Shown in pieces: positions 1 to 10,398 of a DNA stretch of 26,501 nucleotides. The position numbers and the translations under genes were made by a program. Numbering within the stretch: position 1 is the first letter of the stretch; the number at the start of each line of letters is the position of its first letter. The DNA lies in the NCBI GenBank assembly GCA_964390645.1, contig CAYMLL010000075.1, positions 1-26,501 of the forward strand, written 5' to 3'. This DNA is from CAYMLL01 sp964390645. GTDB taxonomy: Bacteria > Planctomycetota > UBA8108. The notes under the pieces are model-generated. The model saw only the letters and a program-made list of their open reading frames with translations. It made no database searches and was not told the DNA's origin.

Positions 1-1338
1 GTTCGCGATGCCGCAGTCGCTGCCGGTCGCCGACAGGAAGCGCTCGGCGGAGCGCACCGACGAGGTGAAGATCGCGGACGACAGGCCTTGCCGCACGCCG
101 TTCTGCACGTCGATCGCCTCGTCGAGGTCGTCGACCCGGACGAGATAGAGCAGAGGAGCGAAGGTCTCCTCCTGGACGATGTCCATCCCGGCGTTCGCGC
201 GCACCAGCGTCGGCTCGACGAAGCAGCCGGGACGCTCGAGGCGACGGCCGCCGCCGAGGATCTCCCCACCTTGTTCCGTGGCCGCGGCGACCGCCCTCTC
301 GAACGCTTCGACGGCTCCCTCGTCGATCAGCGGTCCGACCAGCGTCGACGGCTCGAGCGGGTCACCGACGCGGACCGTGGGGTACACGTCGACGAGCCGG
401 CGGGTCAGCTCCTCGGCGACGCCGCTCTGGACGATGACGCGGCGCGTGGTCGTGCAGCGCTGACCGGCGGTTCCCAGAGCGCCGAAGGCGACCGCCCGCA
501 ATGCCAGGTCGAGATCCGCGTCGTCCAGAACGGTGACCGCGTTGTTGCCGCCGAGCTCGAGGAGCGTCCGTCCCATGCGCCCTGCAACGGCTCGGCTCAC
601 CTCGCGTCCCATGCGGCAGCTGCCGGTGGCGCTGACGAGGGGGACGCGCTCGTCCTCGGCGAGCGGGCGGCCGAGGCCCGCGGCGCCCACAACCCGGTTA
701 AACACCCGGCGGGGGCCGGCGGGCCCCAGGACGCGGTCGACGATCTTCTGCACCGCGATCGCGGTCAGCGGCGTCTTCTCGGAGGGCTTCCAGATGACGG
801 TGTCGCCGCAGACCGCCGCGATCAGCGCATTCCACGACCACACCGCTACCGGGAAGTTGAAGGCGGTGATGCACGCGACCGGGCCGAGCGGATGCCACTG
901 CTCGAACATGCGGTGATCGGGCCGCTCGCTCGGCAGCGTGGCGCCGCCGAAGGTGCGGGAGAGGCCGACGGCAAAGTCGGCGATGTCGATCATCTCCTGC
1001 ACCTCGCCTTCGCCCTCCGAGAGGATCTTGCCGCATTCGAGGCTTACCAGCCGGCCGAGGGGCTCCTTGAATCGGCGCAGCTCCTCGCCGATGCGGCGGA
1101 CGATTTCACCACGTGCCGGTGCGGTCATCCGGCGCCAGCGGCCGAAGACCTCCAGCGAGCGATCGACGGCCTGCTTCGCCTCTGCGGGGGTCGCCGAGCG
1201 GACCTCCCCGAGGGCATCGCCCGTCGTGGGGTCGACGGAGACGATCCGGGGGCCGCTTCCCGTCCACCGGCCGGCTGCGGAAACTCCCGGCTCGACGGCT
1301 TCCAGCTCCAGCTCTCGAGGCAGCTCGTGGCTCGACAT
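1..1338 (-). CDS. ALDH7-type aldehyde dehydrogenase (alpha-aminoadipate semialdehyde / piperideine-6-carboxylate dehydrogenase-like), 3' end outside window
   Basis: NAD(P)-dependent oxidation of an aldehyde to an acid; the ALDH7 (antiquitin) family typically acts on alpha-aminoadipic semialdehyde in lysine degradation. The reading frame is open from the ATG at 1338 to the window edge (446 codons; the family is about 510). Visible are the Asn-containing active-site stretch TAFNFP, the LLELGGNNA motif with catalytic Glu261, and GTAGQRCTTTRR with the nucleophile Cys295. The last residues, GSDCGIAN, match the substrate-pocket signature I associate with ALDH7. The start is backed by a strong GGGAGGAG ribosome-binding site about 6 bases upstream. 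It is transcribed away from the HEAT gene. Substrate assignment is by family only; another semialdehyde is possible. The final ~65 residues lie beyond position 1. Confidence 0.93.
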   Translation of the reverse strand, partial: MSSHELPRELELEAVEPGVSAAGRWTGSGPRIVSVDPTTGDALGEVRSATPAEAKQAVDRSLEVFGRWRRMTAPARGEIVRRIGEELRRFKEPLGRLVSLECGKILSEGEGEVQEMIDIADFAVGLSRTFGGATLPSERPDHRMFEQWHPLGPVACITAFNFPVAVWSWNALIAAVCGDTVIWKPSEKTPLTAIAVQKIVDRVLGPAGPRRVFNRVVGAAGLGRPLAEDERVPLVSATGSCRMGREVSRAVAGRMGRTLLELGGNNAVTVLDDADLDLALRAVAFGALGTAGQRCTTTRRVIVQSGVAEELTRRLVDVYPTVRVGDPLEPSTLVGPLIDEGAVEAFERAVAAATEQGGEILGGGRRLERPGCFVEPTLVRANAGMDIVQEETFAPLLYLVRVDDLDEAIDVQNGVRQGLSSAIFTSSVRSAERFLSATGSDCGIAN

Positions 1339-1805
1339 GTCGACTCCTCCCGGCGCCCTCGGCGCTCGTCAGGGGATCTCCCGGCATGAACTTCCCACGA
1401 ACAGGGGCGGACTTGGCCCCGCCGGTGGAGGGCCTTCGCCAATAGAGGATTTCGGACGATGGGCGGCGGATGTTCAGCCCTCCCTCGACCAGGAACCCTC
1501 GCGTCGGCCTGTCCGGCGTCGGGTCTGGCGGATCGAGGATCTTCGCGGCGGTGATCGCAGCGGCTGTGTCGGCCTGGCAGGGGGTTCGATCCGGCGCCCT
1601 TCGAGATCCTGTAAGATATTTGGATTAAATGATTTGGGTGGATTCTGGAGGGCTTCACGGCGCGGTCGCCGGGTGCGGTGGTCCGGGGGGCGCTGAATCT
1701 CCTGTCCATCGTCGCGAGCGGGCGTTATCTTGGGTATCCGTCGACGTGGGCCCTGGACCTCCTCCGCGGCCTCCATTTCCCTCAGGCAGGTGCCCGGCCC
1801 GAAAT
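1339..1805. promoter_or_regulatory. 467-bp divergent intergenic region with an AT-rich island
   Basis: This is the longest gene-free stretch, between the divergent aldehyde dehydrogenase and HEAT genes. It is GC-rich except for an AT-rich patch at about 1604-1640, containing TAAGATATTTGGATTAAATG. That patch is the best place for a promoter core of the rightward gene, but I cannot fit a confident -35/-10 pair. A second small patch, GTTATCTTGG, lies near 1724. I see no tRNA, convincing small ORF or strong hairpin. An open frame running into the HEAT gene from a start at 1629 has unconvincing Gly/Pro-rich composition. Confidence 0.3.
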
Positions 1806-3930
1806 ATGGACGCTACGGTCAAGAAGCTCGTCGCCCTTCTCGATTCCAGCGACGTCCAGCTGCGGATCGCGGCAGTCCGGGTTTTGACGGAGATCGGGGT
1901 CTCGTCTCCCGTCGTGATCAGGGCCTTCGGCCGCTGTCTGCGCGAGCCCTGCGAGGAGGTGCAACTCGTTGCCCTCAAGGGACTCGCGAGGCTGGGGGCG
2001 GGTGATGTGTCGAATCTCGTGGTGCCACTGATCCTGTCCACGGGCGTCGTCCGGGACCACGCGATGGTCGTCATCACCGCCATCGGTCCCTCGGTGGCGC
2101 CGCAGCTGCAGACACTCTACGAGAAGGCCGATTTCAACGGCAAGCGGGCGATCATCACGGCGATGTCGTCGATCGACAGCCGTCCGGCCCTCGAGGCGCT
2201 CCTCAAGCGCTTGCGCCAGGAGCCTTTCGAGCTCGCGCAGCACATCGCGTCTCGCCTCTGCGAGGCCCTGGGTGACATGAAGGCGGGGCAGCAGGGCGCG
2301 ATCTTTCCGGCCGTGCACCGGCTCGTGAAGGGCAAGCCCGACCCGCGCAGTCCACACGTTCACACTGCTGGGCTGCTTCTGCTGGGCTGTTTCCGCGGAC
2401 CGCGGCTGGCTCAGAAGGCGTACCAGGTGCTGAGGAACTTCGTCGACAGCAAGCACCTTCCCGAGGTGCGTCGCTACGCTCTCGGGTCCATGAACCGACT
2501 CCTCCCCGAGCTCTCCATGCGCCCGGATCAGGTCCGGTTCCTCGAGAAGCTCCTTTGCGACGACGACTGGGAGAACGTCGCGCAGCTGGCGCTGGAAGGG
2601 TTTCGTCGAGTCCAGCTGCCGGCAAAGAGCCTGCCGAAGCTCGTCGATCTGCTGCGCAAGTCGCCTCACTTCTCGGTCCACATCCACGTCTTCGATCGGC
2701 TGCGGGGTTCGAACCGGGCCGAGATCGCCGCGGCGATCCTTCCTTCCCTCGAGGACAAGCGCTTCCGCGTCCGTGAGGCGGCCGAGTCGGCCTTGCGCCG
2801 GATACCGGCAGGTATCGAGCAGCTCTTCCAGAAGCTGATCGATTCGGAGGACCTCGACGTCACCCGCCGTGTGAACTCGATCCTTCAGGAGTTTCCGCAG
2901 CAGACGCGTCGCAAGTACCTCGAGCGCGCCGTGACGCGGCTCCTCACCCTCTTCGAGCGCAAGGACCCGCACTACGTGTCCTTTCTGGACTTTGTCCGTG
3001 GAGTCGACCCCGAGCCTCTGCGCAAGAAGATCTACGAGAAGGCCCGCAAGCTGAAAGCCGGCCGCTCGCCTCACAAGTGGGAGCAGATCGCCGCCTACCT
3101 GCAGCTCCTGTGGGAGAACCACCTGATCACTGCCGACGGTCGCTATCTCTTTGCCGTCTCCTTGATCCGACAGAGCCCCAGGAACCTCGATCCGACCTCG
3201 CGGCGAGCCGACCTCGGCCTGCGAGTGATTCGCGCGCTGGTCTACGACAGCTGCGAGCAGCTGACGAAGAATCTCGGTGTCGACAAGGAGCTGAAGCCGG
3301 AGGACTACTTCTATCTGGGTTTCCATTTTTGCGAGGAAGGCGACTCGATGGCGCCGTTCGGCGAGTCGATGCTGGAACACGTCCTGAAGAAGTTCCCGCG
3401 CAGCAGTCTGGCGCCGCAGGCGGAGCAGAAGCTCGAGCTCCATCGTGAAGGAAAGGTCGGCAGGGGCGTTACCAAGGCCGCGGCGGCGATTCTTCGCGGC
3501 GTGCGCTCGAAGCGGTCCCAGAGGGCTTCGCGGCCGTCCAGCGGGGCCTCGAAGCGCAGTCGCTTGACTGTGGGCTCCGGTGGCTCGACATCGACCTCGG
3601 CGGCGCGTACGGCGCGGCTCTCGGCGTCGAGCGTTGCTGCCAAGAAGACGGGCGCGAAGAAGACGGGCNNNNNNNNNNNNNNNNNNNNNNNNNNNNNNNN
3701 NNNNNNNNNNNNNNNNNNNNNNNNNNNNNNNNNNNNNNNNNNNNNNNNNNNNNNNNNNNNNNNNNNNNGCGAAGAAGACGGCCGCGAAGAAGACGGCCGC
3801 GAAGAAGACGGCCGCGAAGAAGACGGCCGCGAAGAAGAAGGGCGCCGGGAAGGGGAAGGCTCGCAACGCGCCGGTTCGTGCGGCCAAGTCGCGTCGACCT
3901 GCCAGGAAGAGCCCGAAGAAGGCCGGTTGA
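1806..3930 (+). CDS. HEAT-repeat protein with C-terminal histone H1-like (AKKTA)n tail, interrupted by an assembly gap
   Basis: Probably a scaffold protein: helical HEAT-like repeats (for example DSSDVQLRIAAVRVLTEIG near the N-terminus and DKRFRVREAAESALRRIP in the middle) fill most of the first ~480 residues. A TPR-like segment follows (YFYLGFHFCEEGDS...), then a basic Ser/Arg/Lys-rich linker and a repetitive AKKTG/AKKTA tail like those of eukaryotic and bacterial H1-like proteins. No signal peptide, so it is presumably cytoplasmic, and the tail is likely to bind nucleic acid (inference). There are 621 codons before the gap and 53 after. The tail is read as AKKTA only if the frame is reset across the 100-N gap; read straight through, it becomes an acidic EEDGR repeat ending at 3959, which I reject. 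The ATG at 1806 was chosen because the repeats start there; its ribosome-binding site is weak. Precise function unknown. Confidence 0.85.
3639..3843 (+). repeat. 15-bp tandem repeat coding for AKKT(A/G)
   Basis: Two units of the form GCSAAGAAGACGGGC (3639-3668) precede the N gap. Four perfect units of GCGAAGAAGACGGCC (3769-3828) and one variant (3829-3843) follow it. Each unit encodes one Ala-Lys-Lys-Thr-Ala/Gly pentapeptide of the tail of the HEAT protein. The near-identity of the units at DNA level suggests recent expansion and explains why assembly failed here. Confidence 0.95.
3669..3768. other. 100-N scaffold gap
   Basis: Exactly 100 unknown bases, a common placeholder size for a gap of unknown length. 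The frames on the two sides do not match across 100 bases, so the true length should be a multiple of 3, most likely of 15. Confidence 0.97.
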
Positions 3931-3946
3931 CGTCCACGAGCCACGC

Positions 3947-4010
3947 GGTGATCGGGTGATCGGGTGATCGGGTGATCGGGTGATCGGGTGATCGGGTGAT
4001 CGGGGGGGGG
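3947..4010 (+). repeat. 8-bp tandem array (GGTGATCG)x7 ending in a G9 run; potential G-quadruplex
   Basis: Seven perfect tandem copies of GGTGATCG (3947-4002) run into nine consecutive G (4002-4010). Seen as G-tracts, this is six GGG and one G9 separated by identical 5-base TGATC loops, which fits the usual G3+N1-7 quadruplex rule. It lies 16 bases after the stop of the HEAT gene and about 100 bases before the start of the beta-helix gene. One more GTGATCGGG occurs at about 4037-4045. The 8-base unit is not a multiple of three, fitting a non-coding element. Confidence 0.93.
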
Positions 4011-4108
4011 CCTCCGAATCCGGCAGCTCGGGGTGCCGTGATCGGGCTTCTAGTGGCGCTTCGTGCGGTGGTGTCGGGCGTCCACGGCGACGAAAGGGGG
4101 AACCGGCG

Positions 4109-5938
4109 ATGCCCGAGGGCTCGAGCGAGGGCGCCAGTTGCCGCACCGCACGGCGCGGGCTTCCCCGTCGCATCGGATCGGCACGACGGCGAAGGCTCGC
4201 GTGGCTTCTGGTGTCGGCAGGCTTGCTGGCGGCGCGCACCGACGGGGAGGCCGCGGACTGGTTCGTCGATTCTCGCAGTGGTGCCGACTTGCAGGAGCAC
4301 GGTCGCCAGGCGAGCTCACCGGTCCGGACGATCGGTTACGCGATCTCCCTGATCGAGGAGGACGGGGACGTCCGGCCGCGCATCAGGCTCGCTGCGGGCC
4401 GGTATCCGGGTCATCGTCACGGGGGCCGTGGCCTCGAGCGCCTGCCGCTGCGAATGCCCGCGGGCGCGACTCACGTGGAGATCGTCGGTCCCGTCGCCCG
4501 GAACGAGACGGACGCGGCGACCATCGTCTCACTCGATACATCCTCGACGATCTTCCTGGCGCGCGCCGCGGCTCACGAGCTCGAGTCCGGGGGCGTCGGG
4601 TTCGATCTGCTGCGATTCTCGAATCTGCGACTGGTCGGTGGCAAGGCCGGGATCACCGTGATCCCGGCTTCGGTGCCGCCGGTCACCGAAGCGCACGGCA
4701 CGATTCGCATCGAGAGTTCGGGGTTCGTCGATATCGGGGGCAACGCGGTGCAGGTCGTCTCTTCAAGTCTCTGGCGGCTCGATGCGACGGTCACGGCGTC
4801 CACCATCGATCGCTGCGGCGGCGGCGTGGCGTTGCACGCGGGACGAGGCGGCGTGCTCAGGGGCGAGATTTCGTCGTGTCACATCCGCGACCTTCCGGCG
4901 GTGTACCCCGGCTTCGTGGTCGGTGGCGCCGTCGATCTGCACGCCGACTCCGGCGCTACCCTGGAGGTCCTCTGCGAGCGCAACCACATTCGTAATCCTG
5001 ACGTCGCTTTCTCGTTGAGCACGTCGAACAGCCCGGGACTGGCCACGATCACCGCGATGATTCGCAACAACCTCGTCTACGACGACCCCTGGACGTCGTG
5101 TGGCGACGGAGTCTCCCGTCAGTCGTGCGGGCTTCAGGTCGGTTTCCTGCTCGGGCTCTGGCCGCGTCACGCCCTGCGTGTTGATGTCGTCAACAACACC
5201 TTCCACGGCATCCGGACCTGGCCGTTCTTCGTCGGGAACTCGGCGGCTCTCTCGGAACTGCCGGGTGGCGAGGCGCTGTCGGTTCGTGTGCTGAACAACA
5301 TTTTCTGGCAGACCCTCGAGGCCGGGCGTTCGCCCACGCCTCTGTGGAACGGCGCCGCGGTCAGCGTCGTTCCTGCGGTCGCTTTCGAGCACAACACCGT
5401 ACCGCCGTCCTACCGCCTCGCGTCGACCAACTCGTCCGACGATCCGCTGTTGAGAAGCGTCGGGACGAGGGACTTCTCCTTGTCCGCCCGATCGGAGGCG
5501 ATTGACGGTGGCTCCGGCGTGTACGCCCCGGAGCTTTATGGCGCGCTCGATCTGGCGGGGCGGTGCCGCATCGCGCGGTCGAGCGGTGGCATGTTCTTCG
5601 TCGTCGACCGGGGCGCGTTCGAGCGCTCGGGAGACTGTCGTGACGGTGGACCGACGCCATTCGCGCGCGGCGATTGCAACGACGACGGCCGGATCGACGT
5701 CGCGGACCCGAGCTATGCGTTCGGGTATCTCTTCCTCGGCTTCGGAGGGTCTCCGCACTGCTTCGACGCGTGTGACTCGAACGACGACGGCTTCGTCGAC
5801 ATCGCCGATCCGATCTACATGCTCAACTTTCTCTTCCTGGGCAACGCCGACCCGCCGCCTCCGTACCCCTTTGCGGGCGACGATCCGACCGAGGCGGATT
5901 CGCTGCCTCGCTGCGGCTCCATCACGCACGGAATCTGA
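4109..5938 (+). CDS. Secreted right-handed beta-helix protein with C-terminal dockerin-like EF-hand pair
   Basis: A 609-residue exported protein. An Arg-rich N-terminus is followed by a hydrophobic core (LAWLLVSAGLLAA, about residues 30-43) and a likely cleavage site near residue 48. The mature part opens with WFVDSRSGAD and TIGYAISLIEEDGD, typical of DUF1565/pectate-lyase-like beta-helix proteins, and carries repeated short N-rich rungs (RNNLVYDD, VNNTFHGI, LNNIFWQT). Residues ~520-578 hold two calcium-loop repeats, GDCNDDGRIDVADP and CDSNDDGFVDIADP, each followed by a YLFLG/FLFLG helix. The ending, with a DPTEADSLPRCG motif, is a C-terminal module I associate with secreted Planctomycetota proteins. 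AAAGGGGG lies about 7 bases before the ATG. No catalytic residues are identifiable; polysaccharide binding or cleavage is only a guess from the fold. Confidence 0.88.
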   Translation: MPEGSSEGASCRTARRGLPRRIGSARRRRLAWLLVSAGLLAARTDGEAADWFVDSRSGADLQEHGRQASSPVRTIGYAISLIEEDGDVRPRIRLAAGRYPGHRHGGRGLERLPLRMPAGATHVEIVGPVARNETDAATIVSLDTSSTIFLARAAAHELESGGVGFDLLRFSNLRLVGGKAGITVIPASVPPVTEAHGTIRIESSGFVDIGGNAVQVVSSSLWRLDATVTASTIDRCGGGVALHAGRGGVLRGEISSCHIRDLPAVYPGFVVGGAVDLHADSGATLEVLCERNHIRNPDVAFSLSTSNSPGLATITAMIRNNLVYDDPWTSCGDGVSRQSCGLQVGFLLGLWPRHALRVDVVNNTFHGIRTWPFFVGNSAALSELPGGEALSVRVLNNIFWQTLEAGRSPTPLWNGAAVSVVPAVAFEHNTVPPSYRLASTNSSDDPLLRSVGTRDFSLSARSEAIDGGSGVYAPELYGALDLAGRCRIARSSGGMFFVVDRGAFERSGDCRDGGPTPFARGDCNDDGRIDVADPSYAFGYLFLGFGGSPHCFDACDSNDDGFVDIADPIYMLNFLFLGNADPPPPYPFAGDDPTEADSLPRCGSITHGI

Positions 5939-5980
5939 GGAGCGCGGTCCGAGGAGCGGGCAGAAACGGAAACGGCGCGG

Positions 5981-6523
5981 TCAGTCCGGGTGGCGTCTGA
6001 GGAGCTTCTCATCCCGGAGTCGTTCGTAGATTTCGAGACCGTCCGGCACGAACTCCCCCGGGGTGATCTGCCGCTGGAGCTCGTGGCGGCAGATCCACCG
6101 TCCCCACTCGACCTCTTCGGGCTGGTGCTCGATCGGACCGTTCCACTCGACGTCGTAGACCGCGACGAGGCTGCGGTTGTGTGGACCGAGGTAGAGGTGT
6201 TTCGCCAGAAATCTCGGGGAGGGTCCGACGATGCCGAGCTCTTCGGCGAGCTCGCGGCGCGCCGACGCGAGGTAGCTCTCGCCGCGACCGACGACCCCGC
6301 CGACGAACATGTCGAGAAGTCCGGGGAAGACGTCCTTTGTCGACGTGCGTCGGTGCAGGTAGATCTCGCTGCGTGAGTTGTAACAGATGATCCCGACGCC
6401 GCGGTGCAGAAGGTTCAGAGCCCGGATCTGCCCACGTCGCGCCCAGCCGATGATCCTGTCGTCGGCGTCGATGAGATCGACCAGCTCCTGTCGGGGGCCG
6501 GCGGCGGAAGGGAGATCGGGCAC
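5981..6523 (-). CDS. Nudix hydrolase (YfcD / IPP-isomerase-like)
   Basis: A 180-residue cytoplasmic Nudix enzyme that hydrolyses a nucleoside diphosphate linked to another group; substrate unknown. The Nudix box GX5EX7REUXEEXGU is complete, from Gly76 through Glu82, Arg90-Glu91 and Glu94-Glu95 to Gly97. The N-terminal layout (LVDLIDADDRIIGWARR... LLHRGVGIICYNS... IYLHRRTSTKDVFPG) is that of the YfcD/isopentenyl-diphosphate isomerase-like subgroup. The start is GTG at 6523, supported by GAGGAA about 6 bases upstream. It ends 42 bases from the convergent beta-helix gene and starts 55 bases from the divergent ogt gene, so the two starts share a short promoter region. Confidence 0.93.
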   Translation of the reverse strand: MPDLPSAAGPRQELVDLIDADDRIIGWARRGQIRALNLLHRGVGIICYNSRSEIYLHRRTSTKDVFPGLLDMFVGGVVGRGESYLASARRELAEELGIVGPSPRFLAKHLYLGPHNRSLVAVYDVEWNGPIEHQPEEVEWGRWICRHELQRQITPGEFVPDGLEIYERLRDEKLLRRHPD

Positions 6524-6578
6524 GACGCTTTCCTCACGATCGGCAGGTCGCTATGCTGAGCGCTGATTAGCATTTTCC

Positions 6579-7217
6579 GTGGTCGGGATCAAGAGTGTGG
6601 TCAGGATCCAGAGCGTGACCGAATCGGTGTGCCAGGTGCTGCAATCACGCCGGCTGGGGGGGTGGGCCGTCTGTCTCGAGGCGACGCCGAGAGGGCTGCG
6701 GCGGGTCGAGATTCGCGATGACGTCGACGACCTGTGTTGTACACCTGGCGGCTCGACGCGCCCGCCGTCGATGGCTGCCGTGGCCATCCTCGAGCATGTA
6801 CGGTCCGAGCTGGAGTCGTATTTTTCCGGGTGTACGAGCCCGTTTCTCGCACCGCTGGACCTCGGCGATCTCGGCACGTCGTTTCAGCGGCGTGTCTGGA
6901 GCAGGCTGCTCGAGATCCCGTACGGGGAGGTGCTTGGCTACGGCGACGTCGCCCACGACGTCGGATCGCCGCGAGCGGTTCGCGCCGTCGGTCAGGCGGT
7001 GGCACGGAATCCGCTGCCCGTGATCGTGCCGTGCCATCGAGTCGTCGGCAGCGACGGGCGGCTCACGGGCTTCGGCTGTGGCCTGCCTTTGAAGGTGCGG
7101 CTGCTCGAGATTGAGGGCGTGCCGCTCGGCCCGCCGACGGGCTCCGAGGCGGGGCGCAAGGTCCTGCTCGCGCGGCAGCGTCCGGTCAGAGGTCGAGCGT
7201 CGTGTTTCCGCCGGTGA
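6579..7217 (+). CDS. ogt: Methylated-DNA--[protein]-cysteine S-methyltransferase
   Basis: Suicide DNA repair protein that transfers the alkyl group of O6-alkylguanine or O4-alkylthymine to its own cysteine. About 212 residues. The helix-turn-helix part is FQRRVWSRLLEIPYGEVLGY, followed by the Arg-finger segment RAVGQAVARNP and the active-site PCHRVVG with acceptor Cys152. LTGFGCGLPLKVRLLEIEG closes the domain. The N-terminal domain is short and poorly conserved, as usual. The start is uncertain: GTG at 6579 or GTG at 6597, neither with a clear ribosome-binding site. The last 32 bases overlap the convergent dehydratase gene, and the final ~30 residues after the domain look non-conserved. Confidence 0.92.
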   Translation: MVGIKSVVRIQSVTESVCQVLQSRRLGGWAVCLEATPRGLRRVEIRDDVDDLCCTPGGSTRPPSMAAVAILEHVRSELESYFSGCTSPFLAPLDLGDLGTSFQRRVWSRLLEIPYGEVLGYGDVAHDVGSPRAVRAVGQAVARNPLPVIVPCHRVVGSDGRLTGFGCGLPLKVRLLEIEGVPLGPPTGSEAGRKVLLARQRPVRGRASCFRR

Positions 7218-8151
7218 GCACCGCGACGATGCGCTGACCTTGAAGCTCCTCCCGATGCTCCAGGAGCGCGGCGACGGCGGCTGCCCCGGAAGGCTCGACC
7301 AGCAGCTTGGCGCGCTCGAGGATCAGGCGCTGTGCGAAGAGGATCGCGTCGTCGTCGACGAGCAGGACGTTCTCGACGTGACGCCGTGCGGCCTCCAGCG
7401 TCAACTCCCCCGGCGCTGAGGGCCGGAGGCCGTCGGCGACGGTGCGAGGCACCTGCGTGAGCTGCACGACCTCGTCGGCGTCCAGGGAGAGCTTCATGCT
7501 GTTCGCGTCGGCGGGCTCGACGGCGAACACACGGGTGGACGGGTTGCGCTGCGTTGTCCCGATCGCCACTCCGGCCAGCAGGCCGCCACCGCCAGTCGGG
7601 ACCAGGATCGTGTCGACCTCCGGCAGATCGTCGATGATCTCGAGCCCGGCCGTGCCCTGACCCGCGATGATGTCGGCGTGCTCGAAGGGGGGAATGATGA
7701 GCGCGCCGGTCTCCTCCGCGATGGCGATGGCGCGCTCGTGGCGGTCGATCGACGTCAGGCCGCACGGCTCGACCGTCGCTCCGTAGCCCTCGATCGCATC
7801 GCGTTTGACCGTCGGGATGTCCTCGGGCACGACGACCCTGGCGCGCGAGTCGACCAGCTTCGCCGCCAGCGCCAGCGCCTGGCCGTGGTTGCCGGACGAG
7901 TAGGTCAACACGCCTGCCTCGGGGAGCCGCCCTTCTTGCTGAGCGCGCAGGCACGCGTTGAGCGCGCCGCGAATCTTGAACGAGCCGGTGCGCTGGAGGT
8001 TTTCGCACTTGAGCCAGACGCTCGTCCCGCTCAGCGACCCGAGCGTGCGACTGCTGAGAAGAGGCGTCCAGTGGATCTGCGCGCCGATGCGGTCGCGTGC
8101 GGCGTCCATGTCGGCGAGTTCCGGAAGCGTTGGAGAGGGCGAGACGGCCAT
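7186..8151 (-). CDS. PLP-dependent serine/threonine dehydratase (or serine racemase), fold type II
   Basis: Uses pyridoxal phosphate to deaminate L-threonine or L-serine to a 2-oxo acid; close relatives are serine racemases. 321 residues from the ATG at 8151. Motifs: GSFKIRGA with the Schiff-base Lys59, SSGNHGQALA for substrate contact, and PTGGGGLLAG for phosphate binding. The C-terminus ends at VLTGGNTTLDL with no ACT domain, so this is the short catabolic/racemase-like form without isoleucine feedback control. An in-frame TTG at 8187 would add 12 residues; the ATG was preferred because the family normally begins near here. It is divergent from the metallopeptidase gene (159-base gap) and overlaps the end of ogt. 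Confidence 0.9.
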   Translation of the reverse strand: MAVSPSPTLPELADMDAARDRIGAQIHWTPLLSSRTLGSLSGTSVWLKCENLQRTGSFKIRGALNACLRAQQEGRLPEAGVLTYSSGNHGQALALAAKLVDSRARVVVPEDIPTVKRDAIEGYGATVEPCGLTSIDRHERAIAIAEETGALIIPPFEHADIIAGQGTAGLEIIDDLPEVDTILVPTGGGGLLAGVAIGTTQRNPSTRVFAVEPADANSMKLSLDADEVVQLTQVPRTVADGLRPSAPGELTLEAARRHVENVLLVDDDAILFAQRLILERAKLLVEPSGAAAVAALLEHREELQGQRIVAVLTGGNTTLDL

Positions 8152-8310
8152 GAGTCGGATTCTACGGACGGTCGTCGGAGTCGGCAAGCTGCATCGGATC
8201 CGGGCAGCGTTCGGAGGAGGAGGGAGTCAAGTGCCGGTGACATCGCTCCGAAGAAGAACCTGTGGTACGTTCTTGCACGGTCGGATGCCGAGTTGTCTCG
8301 AGGAGTCGAC

Positions 8311-10398
<2,088 letters not shown>

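Noticed and set aside
88..1389. 433-codon open frame on the plus strand
   Set aside because: It lies opposite the clearly conserved ALDH7 gene; composition is that of an antisense shadow in GC-rich DNA.
1629..1805. N-terminal extension of the HEAT protein from a start at 1629
   Set aside because: The 59 extra residues are Gly/Pro-rich without recognisable structure; the repeat protein starts naturally at the ATG at 1806.
1782..3944. 720-codon minus-strand frame
   Set aside because: Antisense to the HEAT gene and crossing the N gap; no domain or ribosome-binding site.
3769..3959. Acidic EEDGR repeat tail read straight across the N gap
   Set aside because: It is the same 15-bp DNA repeat in another frame; AKKTG before the gap and AKKTA after it show the real frame, ending at 3930.
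3947..4010. Possible CRISPR array
   Set aside because: Units are 8 bases with no unique spacers and no cas genes nearby; it is a simple tandem repeat.
7678..8310. Upstream extension of the M3 peptidase
   Set aside because: This part is antisense to the dehydratase gene; GTG at 8311 has a good ribosome-binding site and fits the family length.
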